From the NCBI GenBank assembly GCA_947683625.1, contig CANTUR010001095.1, positions 122,414-186,413 on the forward strand: a stretch of 64,000 bases of DNA. Direction: 5' to 3'. This DNA comes from Mallotus nudiflorus. Lineage: Eukaryota > Streptophyta > Magnoliopsida > Malpighiales > Euphorbiaceae. Below the pieces are notes generated by a model that saw only the letters and a list, made by a program, of their open reading frames with translations, ran no database searches and was not told the origin of the DNA. A program made the translations under genes and the position numbers. The stretch's first letter is position 1. Each line of letters begins with the position of its first letter. This document shows positions 11,901-24,168 of this stretch, piece by piece.

Positions 11901-12263
11901 TAATTAAATAACAATAAAACTAATAAATAATTAATAAAATATTAGGGTAATATTAAACCCTAATTAAATAAATATATACACACATAGGCTTTAATTTAGT
12001 ATTTTAAAATACGTATGAGTTCATGCAGAGTCCGAAAATATATTTAAAATAATTAATAATAAATTATTTACGTGAAAATTTTCCCCGAAAATGAAAGTCC
12101 CGGGAAAATTTTATGTAAAGCACTGTAAATAATACACAGTAATTAAAAATAGGTTTTAAATACATATCAACTCGTAAAAATATCATATATATATTCAAAA
12201 TTTATTAACACTGCATATCCCAGTAAACGTGTAAAAAATATTGTAAAAACACGGGATATTACA
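8990..12263 (-). repeat. Element B left LTR (3' LTR)
   Basis: It is bounded by TGTCACGACC and GGGATATTACA. In coding orientation it carries, from its start: AT-rich sequence, a TATA-like AGTATAAAGTATATAT region (complement at about 11787-11810), a GC-rich leader-like island (about 11490-11760), a long AT-rich stretch, the CTCTACTC hairpin, the CCTAGTG hairpin and the twin stem-loops (9700-9810, with stem 2 mutated). The open reading frames in the GC-rich island are not conserved as protein. Confidence 0.9.
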
Positions 12264-12276
12264 GTCTTCCCCCCTT
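12264..12276 (-). other. Element B polypurine tract
   Basis: On the minus strand it reads AAGGGGGGAAGAC directly before the 3' LTR start TGTAATATCCC. It is identical to that of D, E and H. This would prime plus-strand DNA synthesis. Confidence 0.88.
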
Positions 12277-12329
12277 ACAAGAATTCGTCCCCGAATTCCA
12301 GAAAGAAAATATTACAGGATTAGGAAGGA

Positions 12330-12891
12330 AAGAGATACGGGTAAGAAGCTCACATCTCAGCTTCAGTCTCCCACGTATGCTCCTCAACTCTGTCGCTACG
12401 CCACAGAACCTTGACCATCGAAATCTGCTTCAATCGCAACTGTCGAACTTCATAATCAACGATCGCCATAGGTTCTTCTACAAACGTCAAATCTTCACTC
12501 ACTTCTACACTGTCAGGCTACAACACGTGAGAAGGGTCTGAGATATACTTCCTCAACATCGAGATATGAAATACTGGATGCTACCTGTGACATACTCGGA
12601 GGCAAATCCAAACCGATATGCAACAGTGCCAACTCTCTCCAGAATCTCAAACGGTCCAATATATCTCGGTGCTAACTTACCCTTCCTACCAAATCTCATA
12701 ACACCCTTCATCGGAGATACCTTCAGAAAAATGAAATCTCCAACCTGAAACTCCACATCTCTGTGCCTAGGATCCGCATAACTCTTTTGTTTGCTAACTG
12801 CGGTCTCTAATCTTCGCTTAATCATGGCGACTTTCTCTGCAGCATCCTGAATCATCTCAGGTCCAATCAAAAGCTCTCTCACCAATCTCAT
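12330..12891 (-). pseudogene. Element B integrase C-terminal part and chromodomain-like tail
   Basis: An open stretch at 12553-12891 holds the integrase tail: V-E-F-Q-V-G-D-F-x-F-L-K-V-S-P-M-K-G-V followed by the GPF motif (R-Y-I-G-P-F-E-I-L-E-R). The frame is lost near 12590-12600, where an insertion disturbs the L-P-P-S region. The chromodomain-like end (complement of 12330-12550) is present only in other frames. The overlap with the upstream integrase stretch shows a frameshift near 12880. Confidence 0.8.
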
Positions 12892-13648
12892 CCCAACTCA
12901 ACGGGGATCTACACTTCCTTCCATACAACGCCTCATACGGTGCCATGCCAATACTGCTTATGGTAGCTGTTATTATATGCAAACTCAACGAGTGGCAAAT
13001 GATCATCCCAGCTACCTCCCAAATCCCAAGACACACATCCTCAACATATCTTCCAGTGTTTGGGATCGTCCTCTCAGACTGACCATCTGTTTGAGGATGA
13101 AAAGCAGTACTGAAGTCCAACCTAGTGCCCATCGCTTCCTGCAACTTCTGCCAAAAATGAGAAGTAAACACTGAACCTCTATCTGACACAATGGACACAG
13201 GTACTCCAAGAAGGCATACGGTATGCTTCACGTACAACTTCGCCAATCTAGCAACTGAATAGGTGGCTTTCACAGGTAAGAAATGTGCAGACTTCGTCAA
13301 TCTGTCTACAATCACCCAGATGGAGTTGTATCCATCCTTCGAACGAGGTAAACCGACCACAAAATCCATAGCTATCCTTTCCCACTTCCACTCGGGAATA
13401 GGAAGAGGCTGAAGCTTCCCAGAAGGCTTCTGATGTTCGGCTTTCACTTGCTGACACGTCAAACACTTAGCAACATAATCAGTGACATCTTTCTTCAATC
13501 TGTCCCACCAGTATAAATCTCTGATACTGTGGTACATCTTAGTAACACCTGGATGAACGCTATAGGCTGTAGAATTTACTTCCTCTAAAATCTCCTCTCT
13601 CAAATCATCCACATCAGGAACAAACAACCTACCACTGATCCACAACAC
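12857..13648 (-). pseudogene. Element B integrase core
   Basis: 263 codons covering the HHCC zinc-binding region (V-H-P-G-V-T-K-M-Y-H and C-L-T-C) and the catalytic core: M-D-F-V-V-G-L-P, V-S-D-R-G-S-V-F-T and H-P-Q-T-D-G-Q-S-E-R, which give the D, D and E of the D-D-35-E triad. A frameshift near the T-I-Q-T-L-E block scrambles about 45 residues before the frame recovers at M-A-P-Y-E-A-L-Y-G-R. The integrase would insert the cDNA into chromosomal DNA; this copy cannot be functional. Confidence 0.85.
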
Positions 13649-14460
13649 ACCATCATCATCGAGTGTGAAATCAGTGAACTTCCCTGCTCTGACATTCTCT
13701 GCAAGCTCTCCTAGAATAGGATCTCAACTCTGAGCTGCTTTAATTTTATCCCTCAGTACAGATCGTACTTTAAACTGAGCTAGCAGTCCACCTGATCTAC
13801 TAATCTTCATCATCAGACCTTGATCCACCATCAGATGCAATTCCTAGATCAATGGTCTCCTCTCAACACTGATTGTGAGCAAGACTACCTGAGGACTTTC
13901 TACTCAAGGCATCTGCTACCACATTAGCTTTACCCAAATGATATAAGATCTCACAATCATAATCCTTCAACAATTCCAACCATCTTCTTTGCCTCAAATT
14001 CAAATCTCGCTGCTGGAAAATGTACTTAAGGCTCTTGTGATCAGTTAAATATCTCACAAGTCACCCCGTACAAATAATGTCTCCAGATCTTCAAAGCAAA
14101 GATCACTGCAGCCATCTCAAGGTCATGTGTAGGATAGTTCTGCTCATGCTTCTTCAACTGCCTCGAAGCATAGGCTATCACCCTTCCATTCTGCATCAAT
14201 ACACAACCAAGACCAATTCTAGAAGCATCACAATAAATTGTGAACTTATCCACACTATTAGGCAAAGCTAATACTGGCGCTGTGGTCAACTTCTCCTTCA
14301 ACAACTGAAAACTATTCTCACAAGCTTTTGACCACTCGAATATAACATTCTTCTGAGTCAAGCGAGTCATAGGGGCTGCAATCCTGGAAAAATCCTGCAC
14401 AAACCGCCTATAATACCCGACAAAACCAGAAAACTCTGAATCTCTGTGACAGAAGTAGGT
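13649..14460 (-). pseudogene. Element B RNase H and linker
   Basis: Two open stretches, 14041-14400 and 13863-14057, hold the RNase H of the element: the Y-C-D-A-S-R-I-G block, the T-H-D-L-E-M-A-A block, T-D-H-K-S-L-K-Y and A-N-V-V-A-D-A-L-S-R, carrying the acidic catalytic residues. A one-base change in length between them (near 14045) breaks the frame. The linker toward integrase (13649-13860) contains stops. Confidence 0.8.
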
Positions 14461-15258
14461 CTAGGCCAGTCAGATACTACCTCAATCTTCTGTGGATCAA
14501 CCTAAATACCTTCTTTAGACACTACGTGTCCAAGAAAAGAAACACTCTCCATCCAAAAATCACACTTCGAGAATTTAGCATAAAGCTGATGATCTCTCAA
14601 TGTCTGCAGTACAATCCTCAAATGATATACATGCTCCTCCATACTCCTTGAATATACCAGTATATCATCAATGAAGACTACTACAAACTGATCCACATAT
14701 GGTCTGAATACTCTGTAGCTGATCAAACAAATCATCTATCCTCGGGAGAGGATACTTGTTCTTCACTGTCACCTTATTCAGCTCTCTGTATTCAATGCAC
14801 AATCTCAGGGTACCATCCTTCTTCTTCATAAATAGGACTGGTGCACCCTAAGGAGAAATACTAGGTCTAATGAAACCTTTATCCAATAACTCTTGCAACT
14901 GATCCTTCAACTCTTTCAACTCTGCAGGAGCCATTTGATAGGGTGGCATAGATATAGGAGTAGTACTTGGTACCACATCTATACAGAACTCAATCTCTCT
15001 ATGAGGTGGTAAACCTGGCAACTCCTCGGGAAAAACATCAGGAAACTCACAAGCAACAGGAACATCTGTGAGTGACAACTTCTCCACTGAAGTATCCCTG
15101 ACCAATGCCAAATACCCCTGATAACCTTTCCTCAATAACTTCCTAGCCGTAATAACAGAAATAAGATTTTGAGGTGCTGAACTCCTATCACCAACAAACT
15201 TAAAATCTTCTTCACCAGGAATTCTAAAAGTCACCTCCTTATTCCTGTAATCTACCAC
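14461..15258 (-). pseudogene. Element B reverse transcriptase with internal deletion
   Basis: The N-terminal RT segment (P-G-L-P-P-H-R-E-I-E-F and the A-P-A-E-L-K-E-L block) is in 14848-15258 and stops at TAG where others have TGG in S-P-W-G-A-P. The palm motif F-V-V-V-F-I-D-D is in 14502-14735. At about 14713, the sequence jumps from the D-D-L-F-D-Q-L block to R-V-F-R-P-Y-V-D; compared with E (about 35437-35612) roughly 175 bp are missing. That deletion removes the first catalytic aspartate (K-V-D-L-R-S-G-Y) and the S-F-G-L-T-N-A-P motif, so the enzyme is dead. Confidence 0.85.
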
Positions 15259-15267
15259 AGTGAAGTG

Positions 15268-15824
15268 CTAAGATAACCAATCCATTCCCAAAATAACATC
15301 AAACTCCATCACATCCAACAAAATCAAATCAGCGGGTAATTCTCTATCTCCCACGAGAACTGGACAACCAGAAAGAACAATATCGGTGTCCAAGGAATCG
15401 CTCAGAGGAGTGGCAACAGACAAAGGAAAAGCCATCCTCGAAGCTTGCCAACAAGATTTAGAAGCAAAAACAGGAGAAATGAATGAATGTGTGGCACCCA
15501 GATCAAACAAAACCCATGCATCCAGGTAACAAACAGAAACAATACCTGCCACGACTGCATTAGATGCCTGAGCATCCTGTGAAGTGAGATGGAAAACTCT
15601 GGCCTGACCTCGACCTCCCTGCTGACTGGTAGAAGCCTGGCCAACACCTCTGGCACCTCCTCTAGTACCTCTACCATGACTCTGCTGTGGAAAAAACTGA
15701 GTGGAACTCTGATGCTGAGCTGGTGGTAACTAAAATGGCACTGGTGCAACACTAGCAATCGACTGCTGTGGGAATCGCGGAATCTACGGCTGTTGATACC
15801 CAGAATAAAGACACGATCTGGCAA
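15268..15824 (-). pseudogene. Element B protease region
   Basis: Open stretch 15268-15552 carries the aspartic protease: V-C-Y-L-D-A-W-V-L-F-D-L-G-A-T-H-S-F-I (active-site D-x-G-A) through the I-L-G-M-D-W-L-S signature. Upstream (about 15555-15720), in another frame, is the glutamine/arginine-rich linker found between the zinc knuckle and protease in E. The protease would process the gag-pol polyprotein. Confidence 0.82.
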
Positions 15825-16905
15825 AATGTCCTGTCTGCCCGCATCTGAAACATGTCAGTGGTGTCAGATAACACGATCCCTGATGGACTCTACCACACGT
15901 CTGGCAAACACTGGCCGCTGATCCAGAACTACGACCACTGCTGCTGCTCGAAGCACCTGACCCAAATCTGAACTATCTACGCTGACCTCCACGGCCATGT
16001 CTACTGCTCCGATGCACTCGCTGCTGCTGTCTCTGACTCTGCTTAGTCGGACCTCGCTGCTGACTACTCGATCCAACATGAAAACTAGAGTACGGAGTAG
16101 CCTGCAATCCACTCGACTGAACTCCTAGCTGGTAATAATCAGGCATCGCTCCCTGCCTAACTAGCCTTAGCTCAATCTCCTTGGCTAACTCAATCACAGA
16201 CTCGAGAGTAAGGCCTGCTGTAGGCATACCAGCAAAAGCAGAGCCTAAACCAGTAACATACGTAGTAACCGCGAAATACTGATCTCGCATCAGATCCTCA
16301 GCATATCTACCCAGACGAAGAAACTCTCGGGTATACTCCTCTACAGATCGGTCACCACGAGAAATACTAGTCAGACGAAGACGATAGCTCAAACGAAGAG
16401 GCTCTGGACAGAATCTCCTCATAAATCGCTCTCGGAACTGAGCCCATGTCATCGTCATCATATAGGGCTAGATCATCTGAATAAACCAATCTAAGGCTGG
16501 TCCCTCAACAGATAACTCAACGATCATAATCCGCTGGTACTCAGTATGAGCAGTCCGAGTCCTAGTCTCAATTGCATGCAGGAAATCTAACGGATCGGAA
16601 GTACCATCAAAAGCAATCCTGCCAACTCGGGCATAGAATAAAGCTGCCTCAGGGTCAGACATACCCTGCTGATAGGCAGGCTGAACAGGCTGAACAACTG
16701 GAGGAACAGGAACATCAAACTCAGGCTCAACAGGCTCCTCGTCCTGTAACTTTCTCTGCCTACGGCGACCTGCCGCTCCTTGAGGTCTACCTCTGCCATG
16801 ACCTCTACGTCTAACTGGCTGCTTAGGAGGTAAAACCTCATCCTGAAAAGACTCATCATCCTCGGCCTCAACGACCGGTGGAGCGACACGCGCTCGCCTC
16901 CTCAT
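15825..16905 (-). pseudogene. Element B gag
   Basis: The start codon is at 16903-16905 (M-R-R-R-A-R-V-A-P-P). A basic, arginine/glycine-rich N-terminus is followed by the retrotransposon gag domain (W-A-Q-F-R-E-R-F-M-R-R-F-C and Y-T-R-E-F-L-R-L-G-R-Y-A-E-D-L). The frame is stopped at 16468-16470 by TAG where D has CAG, and again at 15973-15975 by TAG in the R-S-F region. The zinc knuckle (C-x2-C-x4-H-x4-C) lies at about 15810-15860 downstream of these stops. Gag forms the particle that packages element RNA. Confidence 0.85.
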
Positions 16906-17085
16906 ACTAAAAAGACAAACGGAAAGATTCAAACAAAACCAACAATGGAGGAATAACACTGAAAACTAAGCAAGGAATACTTATCAAGACGTACTCAAAC
17001 CTAATTCACTGCAGTAGTTCAACAGAAAACACAACTTTTAAACTAGGGCCATGACTTACATAACTAAGCCCTGACACAGAACTCC

Positions 17086-17097
17086 GCTCTGATACCA
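17086..17097 (-). other. Element B primer binding site (iMet tRNA)
   Basis: TGGTATCAGAGC on the minus strand, four bases inside the right LTR boundary. Confidence 0.92.
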
Positions 17098-17101
17098 ACT
17101 T

Positions 17102-20100
17102 TGTCACGACCCAAAACAGGGGCCATGACCGGCGCTAGGGAATGGGAATTCTTTCGAATCCGGAACCCGTAGCAAGCCTAAAAATAAAATAAATCATGCA
17201 ATAATAACAATAACAATATTATATGCAGCGGAAATAAAAATCATAAATATAATAATAACATTTTCATCACTGGATTTAAATCAAATCTCATCTCATCACA
17301 TATATATAAAATCTTTCAGTACAAATCCAGTTTCAATATAATACATCTCTTTAAATAAAATACATGAAATCCCATATTTAAATTCACAACTACTGCAGTG
17401 TCTAGATTATAAAAATAAGACTCAAGTAAATAATTTACACAAAAAAGCTGGGGCAGAAGAAATCCGGCGTATTGACCTGCTACTGAGGTCTGAAGATGTT
17501 GACTCTCCTAAAAAATAATCAATGGAGGGGAGTCAGACCTCACTGAGTGAATTACTATAATATATATACATACACACTAAATGACAATGCATACAGTCAA
17601 TAATATATATATATATATAATATGTATATATACAGGCAAATACACACAGATGCAATAAAATCATTTTATATATTTCATTGAAAATCATCTTTTATGAAGG
17701 ATCAAATAGAACCCTATGATATCGAAACCTCAATCAGTGTTAGACAACACTCTAGCCATACAGGCTCACTTATTCCAAGTATATCCACTTAATCCATTTG
17801 GATAGTAGACTGGCCCCGAGACACTAAGTCAACCGAGCTCCAGCAGTTTGACTGCCAGTGTGATTGGCCCCGAGACACTTGGTCAACCGAGCACCAGCAA
17901 TCACATATCAATAATCATAATCAATCAATATCCACAAATAGGTTAGTAATATAGCCTAAATGCTATAAGCGCACCGGTACGTACTCGGTCCTAGTGCTAC
18001 CCACTAGGTAGCACGTTCTATTGATATCCTTCATTAATAATATATATCATTCATTCACAAAAATAAATGATGTATGAAGTTCAATAAAATAACAACATAA
18101 ACCATATATATACCGAAAATATACCAAAAGTAAACCAGGTATATTTTGAGTATATATATGTCAAATGAATTCAATCAAATTATAAATTAAGTTGGAAATA
18201 TATTTAAAAACATTTTAAATATATTTTATTTACAAAGCATGCATATAATTTAATATATACCAAAAATAAACTAAAAATATACTTAAATACAAATCACATT
18301 ATTTATGCATTTTAATCAGAATAAAATATATATTTCTAAATCGTGCACCCTAAGCATATATATATAGTATAGTAACTCACCTAGTGCGCTCCACGAGACG
18401 GGTCCGACGGGCCTGGTCCACTAGCCCTCGGTCTCGGCGCAACTAAACAAACAAATAATGACAGACATTAGAATAAACCTAACAGAAATCCTAGAATTCG
18501 ATCTAGAGTATTAAACACAGAATCAGAAATTAGGGTTCGACTGGATATCACGTTTTACGAGAATTCTACTGAAAATCCAATAGAACCTCCCCTGTAAAAC
18601 GGACATCTCTCTACTCAAAAGAGTAGAGCCGACCCTACAAAGAAACACACTTCAAAAAATAAGCTCAACATAAATCCACAACCCCTCGGTCGGACTCTAG
18701 ACTACAGTTTAACGATCGGGGTCCACAACACAGAATAATTCCATAAATACCAAAAATACCCTTATAGCATAGAAATACATTTTATAAGTAGAAATTACAT
18801 AATTAACCTTTAAACACATTAAAAACCAATAAAAACTCATTTTATTAGAAAAATCGTATATTATATATATAATTGAAAATAATTCACGAAAAGTAGTTTT
18901 AATTAGTTAAAAATACCAAATAATTTGTAGAAATCATTTTTATACCTTAAATAACTATTAAAACCAATTAAATTACATTTTTAGCCAATTTAGGGTAAAA
19001 TTACCAAAATACCCCTATATATATAAATATACTAAAATTACTTCAAAAATTCACCAAAAATTATACAATTATCCAAAATTAATTTTCTCAACATATTTAT
19101 CAATAATATCAATAATTAAACCCAATTATCCAATTAATTTCAAATAAAAACACATTTAACCCTAATTTCCCAAAATTACATAAACTTCAATAATTCAAAA
19201 TAAATACTTAGAAATTCATAAAAATTCCAAATAAATTCCTATAATTCATTTCAACACATAATTTAACCATAAAAAACAATTTCATAATTTAAATAATTAA
19301 TTTCCAAAAATTAGAAAATAATATTAAAATATTCAAAAATACCCAAAAATCCAAAAAATCTCCAAAAATTCCACAAATATTCATACATGTAGATTAAGCT
19401 ACTAGGATCAACATTTGTGAACGGATTTTTCATGAATCAATCAATTCAAAGCTCAAAAAAATCAAAAACCCTAATTGGCCGAAATTGAAAATTCAAAACC
19501 TAAGAAATTCTAGACCATTTAAGCTCAAACCAAAGCTAGAATCACACTCACTGGAGCTCAAGGAGAAGAAAGAGACCGGCGGTGTTAAAAACGGTGGCCG
19601 GAATCGGCGTGATCGACGGTGGAAGGAAATTCGGCTTCTCCGACCAAAATCCACTTCCAGACGTCGGAAATGGCTACCACAGGCGGCAGAAGAGGCTGGG
19701 GAAGGTGGTGGCACACCGGACGGCACTCCCACGGCAAGGGAACGGCATGGCAGGCATTCGGACGGCGAAGGGAAGCAAATCGGGGAAGAAGGAGGCTCGG
19801 GGGCAAAATGGTAATTTTTCAAAAGTTTTGATTTTTAATGTATTATATGTATATATATATACTTTATACTATATATTAAAATAATATTAAATTTCACACA
19901 TTAAATATACACCACACACATAAAATTTAATATTTTAAAATATAATAATAAATAAAAATAATTAAATAACAATAAAACTAATAAATAATTAATAAAATAT
20001 TAGGGTAATATTAAACCCTAATTAAATAAATATATAAACACATAGGATTTATTTAGTATTTTAAAATACGTATGAGTTCATGCAAATCCGAAAATATATT

Positions 20101-20315
20101 TAAAATAATTAATAATAAATTATTTACGTGAAAATTTCCCCGAAAATGAAAGTCCTGGGAAAAATTTTATGTAAAGCACTGTAAATAATACACAGTAATT
20201 AAAAATAGATTTTAAATACATATCAACTCGTAAAAATATCATATATATATTCAAAATTTATTAACACTGCATATCCCGGTACAATGTAAAAAATATTGTA
20301 AAAACACGGGATATT

Positions 20316-20318
<3 letters not shown>
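17102..20318 (-). repeat. Element B right LTR (5' LTR)
   Basis: It is bounded by TGTCACGACC at 17102 and GGGATATTACA at 20308-20318. It is collinear with 8990-12263 with numerous substitutions and short indels. The GC-rich island is at about 19530-19812. The conserved CCTAGTG hairpin is at about 17990-18008, here with a C-to-A change in the loop (GCTACC for GCTGCC). Confidence 0.92.
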
Positions 20319-20366
<48 letters not shown>

Positions 20367-20464
20367 AGATATACTAAAAATAAACCGAAAATATACCAAA
20401 TCATATTATAAATTAAATTACTGTTTAAAACATATAATGAAAATGAAAAATCCTAAGTCATGCA
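20319..20464 (-). repeat. Element A right LTR segment between B and C, starting with (AT)n
   Basis: (AT)n at 20319-20364, then sequence matching A's left LTR at about 1396-1497 (ATCAAGATATACTAAAAATA, and CCTAAGTCATGCA). It breaks at the ATGCA target of solo LTR C. Confidence 0.88.
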
Positions 20465-23400
20465 TGTAATATCCTGTGTTTTTAAATATTTTAATACTGC
20501 ATCGGGATATGCAGAGTTAATAATTTTTGTATATATATTACGATATTTTTACGAGTTGATAATGTATTTAAAACCTATTTTAATTATTGTGTATTATTTA
20601 CAGTGCTTTACGTAAAATTTTCCCGGGACTTGCATTTTCGGGGAAATTTTCACGTAAATAATTTATTATTAATTATTTTAAATATATTTTCGGACTTGCA
20701 TGAACTCATACGTATTTTTAAAATACTAAATAAAGCCTATGTGTACTTATTTATTTAATTAGGGTTTAATTAATATTATCATAATATTTTATTAATTGTT
20801 TATTTATTTTATTGTTATTTAATTATTTTTAATTAATATTAAATTTTAAAATATTAAATATTAAGTGTGTGGTGTATATTTAATGTGTGTAATTTAATAT
20901 TATTTTAATATATAGTATAAAGTATATATATATACATATAATATATCAAAAATCAAACTTTTGGAAAAATTACCATTTTCCCCCCGATTTCTCCTTCTTC
21001 CCTAATCTTCACCCTCACCGTCGTCCGACGCCTGTAACTGTCGATTTCTCACCGTTGGTGTGCCACCACCTTCCCCAGCCTTCCTCGCCGCCTGTAGCAG
21101 CCGTTTCCGGCGTCTGGAGGTCGGTTTTTGGCCGAAAGCCGAGAGTTTGCATTTCCTTCTTCCCTCGCAATTTCGGCCACCATTTTTGACACCGACAGTC
21201 TCTTTCTTATCCTTGAGCTCCGGTGAGTGTGATTCTAGCTTTGGTTTGATCTGAATTGGTCTTGATTTGCTTAGGTTTCGAATTTTCAATTTTGGCCATA
21301 TTAAGGTTTTCAATTTTTTTGAGCTTCGAATTGATTGATTCATGGAAACTCCCTTCACAAATGTTGATCCTAGTAGCTTAATATACATTTTTGAATTTTT
21401 TTGGAATTTTTGGAGATTATTTTGATTTTTGGGTATTTTTGAATATTTTGATATTATTTTCTAATTTTCGGAAATTAATTATTTAAATTATGAAATTGTG
21501 TTTTATGGTTAAATTAGGTGTTTAAATGAATTATAGGAATTTATTTGGAATTTTTATGAATTTCTATGTATTTATTTTGAATTATTGAAGTTTATGTAAT
21601 TTTGGGAAATTAGGGTTAATTGTGTTTTAAATTGAAATTAATTGGCTAATTGAGTTTAATTATTGATATTATTGATAAATATGTTGAGAAAATTAATTTT
21701 TGGATAATTGTATAATTTTTGGTGAATTTTTGAAGTAATTTTAGTATATTTATATATATAGGGGTATTTTGGTAATTTTACCCTAAATTGGCTAAAAATG
21801 TAATTTAATTGGTTTTAATAGTTATTTAAGGTATAAAAATGATTTCTACAAATTATTTGGTATTTTTTAACTAATTAAAACTATTTTTCATGAATTATTT
21901 TCAATTATATATATAATATACGATTTTTCTAATAAAATGAGTTTCTATTGGTTTTTAATGTGTTTAAAGGTTAATTATGTAATTTCTACGTATAAAATGA
22001 ATTTCTATTATTTAAGGGTATTTTTGGTATTTTCAGAATTGTTATGTGTTTGTGAACCCCGGTCGGTAAATTGTAGTCTGGAGTCCGACCGAGGGGTTGT
22101 GGTTGAGCGTTGAGCTTGTTTTTCGAAGTGTATTTCTTTGCAGGGTCGGCTCTACTCTTTTGAGTAGAGAGATGTCCGTTTTACAGGGGAGGTTCTATCG
22201 AATTTTTGGTAGAATTCTCGTAAAATGTGATGTCCAGTCGAACCCTAATATCAATTCTGTGTTTAATACTCTAGATCGAATTCTAGGATTTCTGTTAGGT
22301 TTATTCTAATGTCGGTTATTTATTGTTTGTTTAGTTGCACCGAGACCGAGGGCTAGTGGACCAGGCTCGTCGGATCCATCTCGAGGAGCGCACTAGGGTG
22401 AGTTACTATACTATATATATATGCTTTAGGATGCATGATTTAGAAATATATGTTTTATTTTGATTAAAATGCATAAATAATGTGATTTGTATTTAAGTAT
22501 ATTTTTGGTTTATTTTTGGTATATATTAAATTATATGCATGTTTTATTTATAAATCATATTTAAAATGTTTTTAAATATATTTCTAGCTTAAATTGTAAA
22601 TTGATTGAATTCATTCGACATATATATACTCGAAATATACCTGATTTACTTTTGGTATATTTTCGGTATATATATGGTTTATATTGTTATTTCATTTAAA
22701 TTCATGCATCATTTATTTGTGAATGAATGTTTTATATTATTAATGAAGGATATCGATAGAACGTGCTACCTAGTGGGCAGCACTATGACCGAGTACGTAC
22801 CGGTACGCCTATAGTATTTAGGCTATATTACTAACCTATTTGTGGATATTGATTGGCTATGATTATTTGATATGTGAGATGTGATTTGGGTGTGATTGCT
22901 GGAGCTTGGTTGACCAAGTGTCTCGGGGCCAATCACACTGGCAGTCAGACTGCTGGAGCTCAGTTGACTTAGTGTCTCGGGGCCAGTCTACTGTCCAAAT
23001 GGATTAAGCAGATATATTTGGATTAAGTGAGCCTGTATGGCTAGAGTGTTGTCTAACACTGTTTGAGGTTGCGGAATTATAGGGGTTCTATTAGATCCTT
23101 CATAAACTGTGATTTTCAATAGAAATATATAAAATGATTTTACTGCATCTGTGTGTATTTGCCTGTATATATACATATTAGATATATACTGTGACTGTAT
23201 GCATTGTCATTTAGTATGCATGTATATATATTATAGTAATTCACTCAGTGAGGTCTGACTCCCCTCCGTTGATAATTTTTCAGGAGAGTCAACATCTTCA
23301 GACCTTAGTAGCAGGCCCATACGCCGATTTCTTCCGCCCCGACTTCTTTGTGTAAACTGCATAATTGAGTCTTACTTCTATAATCTAGACATTGCAGTAG

Positions 23401-23696
23401 TTGTAAATTAATTGTGGGATTTTATGTATTTTATTTAAAGAGATGTTGTATTATTTGAACTGGATTTGTATTAAAAGATTTATATATATGAAATGATGAG
23501 GACTTGATTTAAATCCAGTTGGTGCATATGCTATTATTATATTTATGATTTGATTTATGATTTTTATTTCCGCTGCATATAATATTGTTCATTATTATGG
23601 CATGTTTGATTTTATTTTTAGGCTTGCTACGGGTTCCGGATTCGAAAGAATCTCGTTCCCTAACGCCGGTCATGGCCCCTGTTTTGGATCGTGACA
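20465..23696 (+). mobile_element. Solo LTR C
   Basis: A single 3.2-kb LTR starting TGTAATATCC and ending GGATCGTGACA, with the exact duplication ATGCA at 20460-20464 and 23697-23701. No internal sequence or second LTR is present, so it is the product of recombination between the two LTRs of a former element. It belongs to the B/G-type LTR with a TATA-like AGTATAAAGTATATAT region (about 20914-20940) and a GC-rich island (about 20980-21230). Its CCTAGTG hairpin is damaged (CACTATG at about 22780). The twin stem-loops are at about 22890-22996. Confidence 0.92.
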
Positions 23697-23792
23697 ATGC
23701 ATCATATATGCAATACATATATATACAGTATAATAACTCACAGGTTTGCGCTCCACGAGACAAACTCGGCGGGCCTAGTCCGTTAGGCCTCG
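23697..23792 (-). repeat. Element A right LTR segment between C and D
   Basis: This 96-bp strip matches A's left LTR at about 1493-1585 (ATACATATATATACAGTATA, then CTCGGCGGGCCT). It ends in CCTCG, the target duplicated by D. Confidence 0.88.
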
Positions 23793-24168
23793 TGTAATAT
23801 CCCGTGTTTTTAAAAATATTTTTACACTGTACCGGGATATACAGTGTCAATAATTTTTGTATTTATACGATATTTTTATGAGTTGATATGTATTTTAAAC
23901 CTATTTTAATTACTGTCTATTATTTTCAGTATTTTACGTAAAATTTTCCCTGGACTTTCATTTTCGGGGAAATTTCCACGTAAACAATGTACTATTAATT
24001 ATTTTAAATGTATTTATGGGTTTGCATGAACTCATACATATTTTTAAATTATTAAATAAAGCTTGTGTGTGTATATTTATTTAATTAGGGTTTATTATTA
24101 CCCTAATATTTTATTATTTATTTATTTTTATTTGATTATTTTATTTATTATTAAATTATTAAAATTTA

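Larger units (their letters stand above)
8990..20318 (-). mobile_element. Element B: full-length Ty3/gypsy (Tekay/Del-like) retrotransposon, defective
   Basis: An 11.3-kb element on the minus strand. Left LTR 8990-12263, internal region 12264-17101, right LTR 17102-20318. It starts TGTCACGACC and ends GGGATATTACA, flanked by ATATA on both sides (8985-8989, 20319-20323), though the duplication is inside an (AT)n tract and so is weak evidence. All gag-pol domains are present in order but frames are broken and part of RT is deleted. The two LTRs differ by many substitutions as well as indels, so B looks older than D and E. Confidence 0.92.

Noticed and set aside
22605..22814. Open frames of 60-80 codons scattered in the AT-rich LTR parts (for example 22605-22814, 26417-26644, 45684-45911)
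   Set aside because: Repeated copies are just LTR homology. They cross predicted splice sites and hairpins and show no protein-like conservation.
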